Part shown: piece by piece, positions 49,801-61,800 of the stretch
How positions within the stretch are numbered: the first letter of the stretch is position 1
How the letters are laid out: each line of letters starts with the position of its first letter
From: Sthenelais limicola
Taxonomy: Eukaryota; Annelida; Polychaeta; Phyllodocida; Sigalionidae
Reading direction: 5' to 3'
Length of the DNA stretch: 64,000 nt
Assembly: GCA_942159475.1 (NCBI GenBank)
Contig: OW804099.1
Span: forward strand, 14,514,999-14,578,998
The notes under the pieces: generated by a model
Databases searched by the model: none
Told to the model about the DNA's origin: nothing
What the model saw: only the letters and a program-made list of their open reading frames with translations
Position numbers and translations under genes: made by a program

Positions 49801-52800
49801 AGAGTGATAGGAATTGGCGAAGCCTTTTTCTTGCCTTCTGATGCTAGGATAGGTTCCCACGATTTCACATCCAGCTTCCACAGATGTGACACTGGATGGG
49901 AGTGTCTTGGTGGTCATGCTGGTCCACTTTTGAGGGATTCATTGTCCTGAGCTTGTAGTAGTTTGTTTGATAAGAGAGTGACGTAGTACGGCATGTTTAC
50001 CTGCTACACGCGGCTTTGTTTTGATGCGATCAATGTGGATTTGTTCCAAATATGGATCAGCCAATCAGCGTTAAGTAGGGCGCGCAGTTGTCATGGCGCA
50101 TTAGTAATTTATGCAGGGAGCGGTTTGTGTTTCTTGCGTCCTCCACTGTGCTTCCCGCCTCGGCTGGCTCAGTACTGGAGATTGAGCCCTGCCGGGTGGT
50201 GGGTGTCTAGGATTAATATCCAAGCTTCTTCAAGCCGTTTTCGGTCGTTGGTATTTTTGGGGGTGGAATCTAGTATGGTTACGAGTAGGTCCTTTGCTTG
50301 AAGGTCGTGATCTATGTAGTGTTTTGCTACGGGTTTTTCCTGTCTTCTGTTTCTGATATCTCCCATGTGCTCGGAGATGCATTGTCTGATCGATCTCCCA
50401 GTTTCCCCTATGTATTGTTTTTTACATGAGGTGAATGGACAGGTGATACAGTATATTGCGTTGATGGTATCACAAGTCTTGTGACCCAGGATTTTGTGAT
50501 TGATCTGGGTCTTGCTCGATCGGATTTTCTTCGTGGTGATTACTGATTCGTAGATCTGGCATGAGAAGCGCATGCAAGGTAAGTGGCAGTTCCGCAGCAA
50601 GAGAGCACGATGACGCGCTCCGAAGCTCCACAACAATAAGCAGAGAATAATAAGGATAACGAACCTTAAAAAGCAAATGGAACGCTAAAATAGTCACGTA
50701 AATACCTCAAGATCACAATATCCGCAACAAAAGGTCAGCAAAACACCATAAAGTAAGGAGATCGCCACTTTTAAATCCTTTGTATCTTCGCGCCACAGCA
50801 AACCAAGATGGCGCCGTTGCTAACGCCGCAGTGTCAACAACAACCACAGTGGAAAATGCCCACAGACCTGACGTACTACCTCAGGAATCTAGCCCAAAAC
50901 AAACAATCTATCGCAAATGAATGGCAAACTCTACTGATTACGATCATACAAGAAGTAAAGGAAAGTGTGCTAATAGAATTGAGCTCATACTATGGAGCGG
51001 GAGCTAGAAACGCCGTACCAGTGAGCACTACGACGAAAAGAGCAAACGATCTCGAAAACAGTATCAGGGAATCTGAACAGAAAACAACAGAACTTACTAC
51101 CAGACTAGGCTACACCCAAAAGCAAGTAGATAACATAGTCCGGGAATACTCAAAGAAAGACTATGACCTGAACACAGAACTGAAAAGTTTCAGAGCACAT
51201 ATGACTAATTATGCAATAGAGGAACCGAGAAAAGAAACAAAAATAAAGGAAATAGCAGCAAAAGTAGACCAAATAGGAAAACAAGAAAAGAGAGCCACAA
51301 AAACATGGCCCAGCGCAACCCCCCCCACGAGACAGGCAACACAAGTGCCGACCAAAGAAACTAGGGGACACGCCCACTCTAGGGGAAACGCCCCTAAAAA
51401 ACAAACGCCGAACCACAACACAACCCACAACCCACAAACAAGAAACAACAGGTACAATGGTAACAACAATCCAGAAATAAAGGATAATTACCTGTTTCTA
51501 GAAGGAATACATGAAGCATGGTGTGACGAGAAAGGGGGACAGCCCCCCCACATCACTCGCCAAGAAGAAGTCCAAAATTATGACGAGGTGGGACTCAATG
51601 CAACAATATTGGAAGTATTGAAACACTCACACCCTAACATTGGCGAGGAGGACGTAAAATCCATCTACAGAGTCGGCAGAGCTAAAATAAAATCCACTCG
51701 TAAAGTCCTTGTAGAATTCCACCAGAAGGACACTAAAGTGGCAGTCATTAGAGGTTGGAAATCAATTAGGAAACAGGAGAAATACAACAACATCTGGCTG
51801 AACAAATATCCACTAGCGGGTGGTAGGAAGAATAAATTCCTACTCCAAAACTGCTACACGCTCGTCAAACAAGCCCATCCCGAAGCAAAACATGTAGTAA
51901 ATCACATCGTGATCGGGAGAGAGACTTTCGGCATAAACGACCTACATTACCTTCCAACCGGATGCACGCCCACTGACGCACAACAGATAAAGGTCGGGAC
52001 GAAAGGACTGGGTTTCCAGGGAGAGGCACATTACTGCTCAAACTTCTACCCGGCTACTTTCGACCACGACGGTAAGCAATACAAATCAGTGGAGCACGCA
52101 TTCCAGTCACTGAAAGCGGAAGCGGCTGGATTCAGCGAGCTCGCAGCTAAGATCAAGAGTACGAGTGCACCCAATGTCGCAAAATGGCTGGGAAAGTCGG
52201 TCAACACCAAAAAGATCGAAAACTGGGACAAGCAAGAGGAATCCTTATTGGAATCACTAGTCAGGGAGAAACTAGATCAAAACCCTGAAATAAAGGATAA
52301 ATTCCTCAACCTCGACGCAGAAGATTTCTATGAAATCACGGCATCCAGGAAGTGGGGTGTCGGACTGTGGCTTCCGGCGATTTCGTACAACAACACCAAC
52401 GAAAGAAACTCGCTGACAGTTGAATCTTGTACCGGCCAAAACAAGTTTGGCATGATTCTCACTAAGCTAAAGAAACAACTAAAACAATAACGCTCTATAT
52501 TACACAGGATTCTATATCACATCCATATTCCATATTCTTAGCACCACTATGGCTCACAGGTTGGATGCATTGATACTAGCTGACTCACGGGGCTCAACGA
52601 CTCAGCAGATCCTCCATACAGTCAACCCTGAACTGCGTACAAAAACCGTGGTCATAAGAGGGGGGAAGATCGAAGATCTGACTAACGTAGCGATACCCAT
52701 AGTCCGGCTGCGTAGACCAAAAGTAGTATACTACACAGCAGGGATATGCAACGTGACTAAAAGAGACAGAACTGATCTCGGCAAACAAATTACTGTCAGG

Positions 52801-55800
52801 TATGATACCGTAGCTACATTCGAAGAGGAAATTTCAAACATCCTCACCTACGCCACAGACAGACTCCACAACGCCGTTGTCATGGCAACGGAAACGCCAA
52901 AGGTCGGTTTCGCCTCAATTCCGGGTATCAATATAAATACGTACAACCAACATCTGGCAGAAGGCTGGGGAAGTCAAGTCGTATTCAAACACACCCCCTA
53001 CACCATCCAAACTACACTAAACGAGCTAATAATATCGTATAACAATATTGCGGGCTACCTGAATGCACGTGAAGATCTACCAACCCCGAGAATAGGAGAA
53101 ATGATACATCATTGGAAATCTACACGCAAATCCAAAACCTCAGGGAAACCCAAAGTTATGCACTCGTACTCTAAGCTCGGCCCAGATGGATGCCACTATA
53201 CACCAGAGTTCCATGCTGCCGCCGTGGACCGCCTGCAAAAGTGCATTCACCGGGCCTTATCGAACGAGTAGAAACCATCACACCCAACTGGTGAGACTGA
53301 GGGACGGTGTTCGTTAGAATGCACCCAAAGTCTTGCCGGAAGGGTGAAAGGTAAAATGTAATATCTATTTTTATCTAGCTACTCACCCAATGCCAATACC
53401 AAACTAACAATACACCCAACCGTAGAATAGAGTCCATAGCCATGAGTGAGAAGATAACATATGAAGAAACAAGAGGCAAAGCCAAGAGAAATGTTCAAGT
53501 GTGATATCCAAAAATCCAACCCCACAAAGAAACCAAGGAGTGGTCTCAGTTTAGGGGACAGGGGCCTGTGTTTGTCAAAATGCACCCCCCATCCACCCCA
53601 TCCACACCATTATTATTATTTACCAAAACCATCTACAAGTGCCACCAGTACGGAATCAAAAAGCAAAAGGCAAAAGCAAATGCTAGGGGATAGGGGCCTG
53701 TGTTTGTAAAAATGCAACCCCATTATTATTATTAGTAGTAGTATTACCATCATCAATAGTATCATTATCAAACCATCTATCAGTGCCAACAGGAAATAAG
53801 ATAGATTAATATTAAAATAAAATAGATAAAAGATACCAAATCCCCCCAAAAAAGAAGAGGAAAAGAAAAGATTGTGAAAATGTGAAGAAAGTGCAAATAA
53901 ATCAAATAAATAAATTCGAGGTTCAGAATTAGTGTTTGTCAAAATGCAATCAGAAACCACCGAATCCACCGCTACCACTACTCTCCACACCCACCACTAC
54001 AAGGTGACAGGAAATAAGACTCTCGACCGTACAGGCCATGGATTAAACATAAATGGATTAAACATAATCATACTTGTACACAAAGAAGGGTATCTGAATG
54101 CCGCACTAATACCATTGCTATTAATATCAGTGATACAACCAATATAAAATAATTCCCTAACGTAAAAAACCTCTCAGCAAAGACTGAAATATAATCTATA
54201 GTTAAGAATACAAAGACAGTGACCACAAATGACTATACTACAGACAAAGATCTGTGGATTTATAAATCCAGACTAAGCGTATACCATAAACGATGATTTA
54301 CACCTAAGTATATATATATATATATATATACATATATGAGAGTATATTCATAGGTTCTATCCAACAAATATTATTCACTAGACAACGTTGAAACTTTCTC
54401 TATTACATTGTATAAAACTGTGATAGACCGAGAGAACTTTACCTCAATTAGCGTAAAACAAAAACAACACCCCCAGACAATGTCTGGGAGTGAAGAGATA
54501 GACGCGGCGGAGCTTGGGGAGAAAAAAGGAGTGATACTCATCTCCTGGAATATCAGGAGCGTTCTCCCCAAGCTGTACCACGTGGAAGACTTTCTAGAAG
54601 AAACGAAAGCCGATATACTGGCGATACAAGAGACATGGTTAAATGACAATGTCTCAGATAGCCAGGTTAGAATACCCTTGTACCAGCAATATAGGATGGA
54701 CAGAATCACAAAAAGAAAAGGTGGGGGGCTTATGCTCTACATAAAGGACAGCTATAAAGTTGACGAACAGTCAATGGCATACCTGAACATGCAAAGTAAA
54801 GATCTAGAAACACAAATAGTAACATGTTCCAAACAAAACTCAAAACACCTAACAATAGTGAATACATACCGCCCCCCAAATGGTAGTCTACCCATGGCAC
54901 TGGAATCTCTGAAAAACGTGCTAAGTAAAATTAGCGCAAAAACAGAGATCTACGTCATGGGTGACTTTAACCACGAAACAAACCAGAATAGCTGCAAAAT
55001 AACACCTATTCTAAAGCCCAGCGGACTTAGTCCCAAGATAAAAATGCCCACCAGAATTACGCGTAAATCTTCAAAAATTATAGATCAAATCTACACAAAC
55101 TCGAAATTTATCAGCGAAACTGGTGTGGTAAACAATAACTCTAGTGACCACCTCCCTATCTTTGTAGTCAAGAAAAAGCAAAGAAATAAATATGAGCGCT
55201 CTACAATAACAACTAGAGCATGGAAAAACCTAGACATAGGCGCACTTTGCAATAACGTAAGAGACCAAAATTGGGCCAGACTATACCAAAGTGAGAATGT
55301 TGACCAATGTTGGTCAGAGATGTACAATAAAATTGAACGCTCTCTGAATCAGGGATAGAGCATTCAGAAAGGCGAGGAAAACAAATAAAGAACAAGACTG
55401 GCAAATAGCCAAGATAACACGAAATAAAATGAACTCTAAACTTTCAAGAGCAAAAAATGACTACATCTCAGAAAGATTAGCGGAGCATTCTAAAGATCCA
55501 GGCAAATTCTGGGAAATCCTTAAGCCCCTAATAACTCCAAATAAGACCAAATCAGAGGAGAAAATAAAACTCAAAAACTCAGAAGGGGAATTTGTAGAAA
55601 GGGAGGACACCCCAGAGGAATTTAATAGCTTTTTTGCCAATATAGGGCCAACACTAGCTGCCCAGATCCAGACTCCGCAAATACATGACCAAACGACAAC
55701 CCATTCACCCGTCCCTACCGATACCCCACCGAAAACCGAACACAACAATCAGGTACTACTACAGTTCCCGGAGATAACACAGAACAGGGTATACAATATT

Positions 55801-58800
55801 ATCAGGAAAACCAAACCAAACAAATCCTCAGGCATGGCTCTAATGCCAACCAAAGTCCTGAAACCAATATTCCTGGCCCTATCATACCAATTTACACACC
55901 TATGTAATATATCAGCCAGAACATCTAAAGTACCCATGGAATTCAAGGAGGCAACTATAGTGCCCATTTATAAAGCGGGACCCCGCTCAGACCCTTCAAA
56001 TTGGAGGTAATTGTTAAATTACTAGTAATTCACACCAAGCAAATAACCAATGCTTTCGAACGCACCCAATTGACTGCTTACGTAATACAAACCCAACGTG
56101 CTGGACACTCTCACTGGGGCTGGTCATTCTGCCGCCCTCGTCCTTCGAGAATAGAGCTCTGACTTACCTCTGATCACCAGTCATCTGCACCAAGGCACAC
56201 ACTATGCCCAAGACAAAAAAGAAAACGGTCGCGGAGAATGCGAAGGACATTGGAAAGCTCCAGGGCGACATTACAGAAATGAAAACCCTTTTACTACAAA
56301 TGGTGGAGAAGAAAACAGACCAGACCAAGGACCAAAGCAAGGATACCTGTCATTCAGACGATAATGACGGGGAGTCTGAGCAATCAACCCCAAGGTCTGC
56401 CAGGTCGCGAGAGAAGCCCGCTACGCCGCCGACCACAAAGAAGAAGCCGCCGACAAAACAGTGCAAACGGGAGGAATGGAACCTACAAACAGAATACCTG
56501 CGGACGGGAAGTCTAGACCGCCGGTTCAGGGAACCACAACAAGCCACACCATGGGCAGACTGGGAGCCCCCACTTGCCTATGGAGAGATACAGGACGACG
56601 AGGATATACAGACGAAGGTCACTAAAGCCATATCCATGTCTCTCAACCCCCTGTCTCAAGCCGCCCGTGGTAAGAAATACTTTGCACATTCTCATGTCGT
56701 GAGGGGCCCAAAACGTGTTAAAACAGCGCTAGGTGAGCTCAATTTGGCTGAATATACCTGGGGCCTATTCCAAATTGCTAAATTGCACGCAGGCAAGATT
56801 AGAGGTCTTATAGTAGAGCATATCGAGCAAGTGCTAGAAGATGCAACCTTGTATGAATTCTCGTGTGTAAGAAATTGGTCAGAAGAAATTTGTGTAAGAG
56901 TAGCAGAAGGCCGCCTGGAATGGCACCAAGCTTCAAAGATCGAGTTATTAAGGCTAAAACTTTCACAAACGAAACTCAAAACTGATAGCAACATAGAGCC
57001 AAAGCATGCCGAAGGCCATAAAGTAAATGATAAGAAAGAATATGTAATGAGCAGCGAGGTCGCAGCCGCAAAACCGGGACCCCCTTGCCGCCGGTATAAC
57101 GAGGGCACATGTTCTATGACCGCTGACCATGTCGCCAATGGTTTCCGCCAACTGCATGTATGCTCACACTGTGTGTATAATAAATGCGCAAATCTGAAGC
57201 ACTCAGAAAAAGAATGCAAAAGCAAAAAATTTAAAATAGAGAAGAAGAAGCAGGGAAACGACCCAGGGTCGAGTCACGACTAGAAGAAGAACTAGAAATG
57301 GCTCGACCAGTAAGCGCGACCCCCGACACTGACTCTGAATTTCTTACAACATATGATTTAACCTCTGAATATGCTCTGAACTCTGACGAAACCGCTGAAA
57401 TCAACGCTAAGACCTCTGATATACAACTAGCCTCCGAAATCGATTGCTCCGACCAAAACCTAGACGCGGGCCCCCTCACGTCCACGTGCAAAGCGCCTAC
57501 TGAAAAAACCACAACCATGGGCCCTTGGGGCTACATGGCGAAGATAAGAGAAAAGTGGCCATTGGGAACACAAGAAGCGGCGAGAATAGCGCCGACTCAC
57601 ATCCCAATTTACAACGCAGTGAAAGCCTATAACCTCCCAAATTATTTAGGTGCCCGTATTCCCATACCCTCTCAGCTAAACATAAAAGAATGGAAGGCAA
57701 AGATGGTAGGATACAAAGACGAAGAAATCGTTGAGTACTTAAATTTTGGCTGGCCAATATCATATACTGGGAACAATGTGCCCACTAACTCAGATGAAAA
57801 TTACAAGTCCGCCCTTGACTACCCTGAACACGTATCAAAATTCATTCAGAAAGAAATCGAGTATGAGGCCCTACTGGGCCCATTCACCAAAAACCCTTTT
57901 GAACCTTGGACTAAGACTAGCCCAATCTTAACTAGGCCCAAGAAAGACTCAGAAAAGCGGCGGGTTATCATAGACTTATCCCATCCAGAAGGGCAAGGTG
58001 TTAATGACGGTATAGAGAAAAACAACTTTGAAGGCAGAAACATAAATTTCACCCTCCCCTCAGCCCTGGATTTGGCCCTAATAGCAAAAGACAAGGGACC
58101 CGAAGCCCATGCTTGGAAGGTAGATCTAGAACGAGCCTACCGGCAACTCAGGGTAGACCCATTGGCCTACCCGCTCTGGGAATCAAATTTAATGGTGAAA
58201 CCTATATAGACATATGCCCCTCCTTTGGATGTAGAGCGTCAGGTGCAGCCCAACAACGTGTTTCTCAAGCCCTTTGCCATCTAATGAAAGAACAAGGGTA
58301 CACTGTAATTGCATATGTCGATGATTTTGGGGGAGCTGAATCAACCAAAGAAAAGGCACAAGGGGCCTTTCAACATTTCAATGATCTATGTGAAACCCTA
58401 GGGGTTAAAATAGCAAAAGAAAAATCCTGCCCTCCAATTCAATCTATTGAATTTCTAGGTTATGAAATAAACACTAAGGAAAATACAATCGCAATCCCAG
58501 ACAGAAAACTAAAGGAGGTAATATCTGAGGCTACTAAATGGCTATCTAAAACAACTGCTACTAAACGCCAACTACAAAGTCTGGCAGGCAAATTGGCCTT
58601 CATTAGCAACTGTGTTACACATGCCCGAAAATTCATGAGTAGAGTCCTAGAGCAAATACGCCACTCCCCAGACAAGGGATATAGAAAGCTGGGAAAAGAA
58701 ATGCACCTAGATATACAGTGGTTTCAGAAATGTGCGCAAAGTCTCAACAATAAAATACTCGTAGAGCCCGACTCCATAGAGTTCCCAATTGAGTGTGATG

Positions 58801-61800
58801 CATGCCTAGAAGGGGGAGGGGGTTTCTCTCGAGACCAATACTACAGCATAGTGTTCCCCTCAGACTGGAAGGAAACTTATCACATATCACAGCTAGAGGC
58901 AATCAACGCGATCATAGCTGTCAAAACACTAGGCGGAGAATTCTCACAAGGGAAACTAGTTATAACAACTGACAACTCGGCCTCCGCTCATGTGCTTATG
59001 AGTGGGCGCACAAAAGACAAGGTCCTGGCCGCCTGCTCAAGGGAGCTAGCCATGATAGGTGTCAAACAACAGTTGTCAATTAGGGTGCAGCACGCGCCAG
59101 GTGAATCCCTAATACTGGCGGACGCCCTCAGCCGTATGAAAATAAATGACTCACTCAAAGCAAAGGCCCAGCGCCTGGTGCGTGAAAGGGATCTTAGGAG
59201 AGTACAACCTGTTGATGTTTCATGTGTTATTGACCCTTCTTTATAATTACAGAATATGCAGGCACAGCCCTACTGGAAAGAGCGCAAGACGTGTATGGAA
59301 AGGCCTTTGCGCACGGGACTGTGGCAAATAAGCTGAGGCAGGCTAAATTCTACCTGGCTTTCATGTTCTCCTATAAGAAAGATTGGGCATCCCCAACGGT
59401 CGCCGACGTGATAATGTACATCTCCTTCCTAAGCAACTCTATAAAATCCCCTTCGTCAATAAAGAATTATCTATCAGGAGCAAAATCGTTTGTGGCCAAT
59501 AATGGGCGGGAGACTATTGTCTTCGAAGATCGAGCAGTCAAAGATATGATTAGAGGGATAGTAAAATCATCCCTGCATTCAGCTTCTCAAGCTCCCCCTC
59601 TCAGCCTTTCTGAGATAAAGAAAGTAACTCAACTCCTCTCATCCTCCTCGGCACTGGGGGACGTCTATGCAGGCGCCTGCCTCTTCGGTATAGCGACTCT
59701 TTTAAGACAAAGTAATTTTCTCTTAACTACAAACTCTCATCATATGATCTCTCGGTCAGACCTCTATTTTAATGATGACTATATGATGGTTAATGTGCGA
59801 TCTACCAAAACAACCTCCTCTCTCAGAACTATCCCCGTCATGAGAACGCCTATATCTGAGCTCTGCCCTGTCAAAAGCACGCTCAAGGCCCTGGATGTGA
59901 TTTCGGCCCCTATAGAGGCCCCTCTATTCATCAACCCCACGGCAAAACCAGTATCAGCGAGTGAATTCACAGCCGCCATGAAGGCTGCTCTCAAACGGAT
60001 AGGTTCTCCGCACTGTGACTCATTTAGTACTCATTCTCTCCGCAGATCAGGCGCCCACTTGTGCGCCCAAGCCGGAGTGTCTCTGGATGGGATCAGGTCG
60101 CAAGGAATGTGGACTTCAAGCTCTATATACCAGTATTTACCTAAAGCAAACAAAGAAGCTGCAATCGGCATAAACTCTATTTTACAATAACTCTTGGCAC
60201 TATTTTACGCCGATTGAATAAAACTGAGATTAACGGCAGCTTGTGTTTTAATTGGAGGTAATTGTTAAATTACTAGTAATTCACACCAAGCAAATAACCA
60301 ATGCTTTCGAACGCACCCAATTGACTGCTTACGTAATACAAACCCAACGTGCTGGACACTCTCACTGGGGCTGGTCATTCTGCCGCCCTCGTCCTTCGAG
60401 AATAGAGCTCCCCACCCACCATCCCTATAACTTCCTGTTTTATACCTTTACCTATCAATCCTACTTCCACACCATCACAAAATGTATGCACTGTATTTTA
60501 CGCCGATTGAATAAAACTGAGATTAACGGCAGCTTGTGTTTTAATTATAGACCTATAAGTCTTGTAAAACTCCCAGCTAAATTACTGGAGAGAGTCATTC
60601 AGAGCATAATATATCCCCATTTAGAAGAGAACAAACTCCTATATGAATTCCAATATGGCTTCAGAGAGGGCCACTCTCTGGAACAGGCCCACGAAAAATT
60701 GTTCGGCTATATCTACCGGAACAAGGTTAAAAATAAACCAGTATCGCTTGTATATTTGGATTTTAAAAAAGCGTTCGACACGGTAGACCATACGATCCTT
60801 ATTGAGAAACTATATTCGTTCCGCTTATCACAACCTATAATAGACTGGATCGGTCACTACCTCTCGGATAGGTATCAAAGGGTACGAGTGAATGGGGTAA
60901 CCTCTAACAGGGTGAGGGTGAAATGTGGCGTCCCACAAGGTACGGTCTTGGGGCCGTTGCTGTTCCTCCTGTACGTAAACGACTTGCAAAGTGTCGTCAG
61001 TGAATCTCAGGTACAACTGTTCGCTGACGACACGGTGATCTATCACTCGCAAACAAATGAGGACTCTCTTAAAGAAGACCTACAAAAAGATCTGAACATG
61101 GTCAGTCAATGGTGTAAAAAGAACAAAATCTCCGTAAATGTAAAGAAAAGCAAAGTCATGGATATTATCCTTGGCAACACAAAAAAGAAAACGACACCAA
61201 AAGCACTGAGCCTGAACTCAGCCATCCTAGAATACGAAAAGGAGTACTGCTATTTAGGCCTGACAATAGACCAAGCACTGACATTCAATGCCCATGTTCA
61301 GATGAAAATAGACCAAATAGCCAAACGACTAAAAGCCACATCCAAAATTAGGAAATCACTGACGCCCACAAATACCATGCTAGTGTACACCACCATGGTG
61401 CGGCCGGTGATCGACTTTTGTGACATTTTCTATATACCAGCTCAAGCGAAGCATTTGGAGAGGCTCCAAACCATCCAAAATTCGTTCATTAGAATAGCTT
61501 ACAACCTAAAAAGAACCGAGAGTGTAAAAGATCTCCATGTTCAATACAAAATCCCATTCCTAAATGAAAGGAGAGAGGCACATCTCCTCCAAATTGCATT
61601 CACAATGAGCTGCGATGAAAATTACACCGACAATAGGCAATTAAATCTAAGAAACCTAAAAAGTGGCAAATTGCTAAAAGTCCCTATGGCGAAAACCGAG
61701 AGGATAAAGAAGTCGTATTATGTACAGGCACCATATCTTTACAACAAATTGCCCCCCAAAGGGAGGAAGGCATCCCTAACAATTAGCGATTTCAAAGCCT

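Larger units (their letters stand above)
56003..60546 (+). mobile_element. Ngaro/DIRS-type tyrosine-recombinase retrotransposon
   Basis: 4,544 bp with split direct repeats: A1 56003-56159, B1 60201-60253, A2 60254-60410, B2 60494-60546. A1/A2 (157 bp) and B1/B2 (53 bp) are identical by eye. Between them lie a gag-like ORF, RT-RNase H and a tyrosine recombinase. There is no target duplication: the LINE frame reads ...TCAAATT | ATAGACC... across the insertion, and the shared bases AATT at the junction fit recombinase crossover. The arrangement A1-ORFs-B1-A2-B2 defines Ngaro/PAT-type elements. Confidence 0.93.

Noticed and set aside
60252..60546. N-terminal extension of the LINE RT frame through the Ngaro repeats
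   Set aside because: The first 98 or so codons lie in B1/A2/B2 of the inserted element. Homology to RT starts at 60547.
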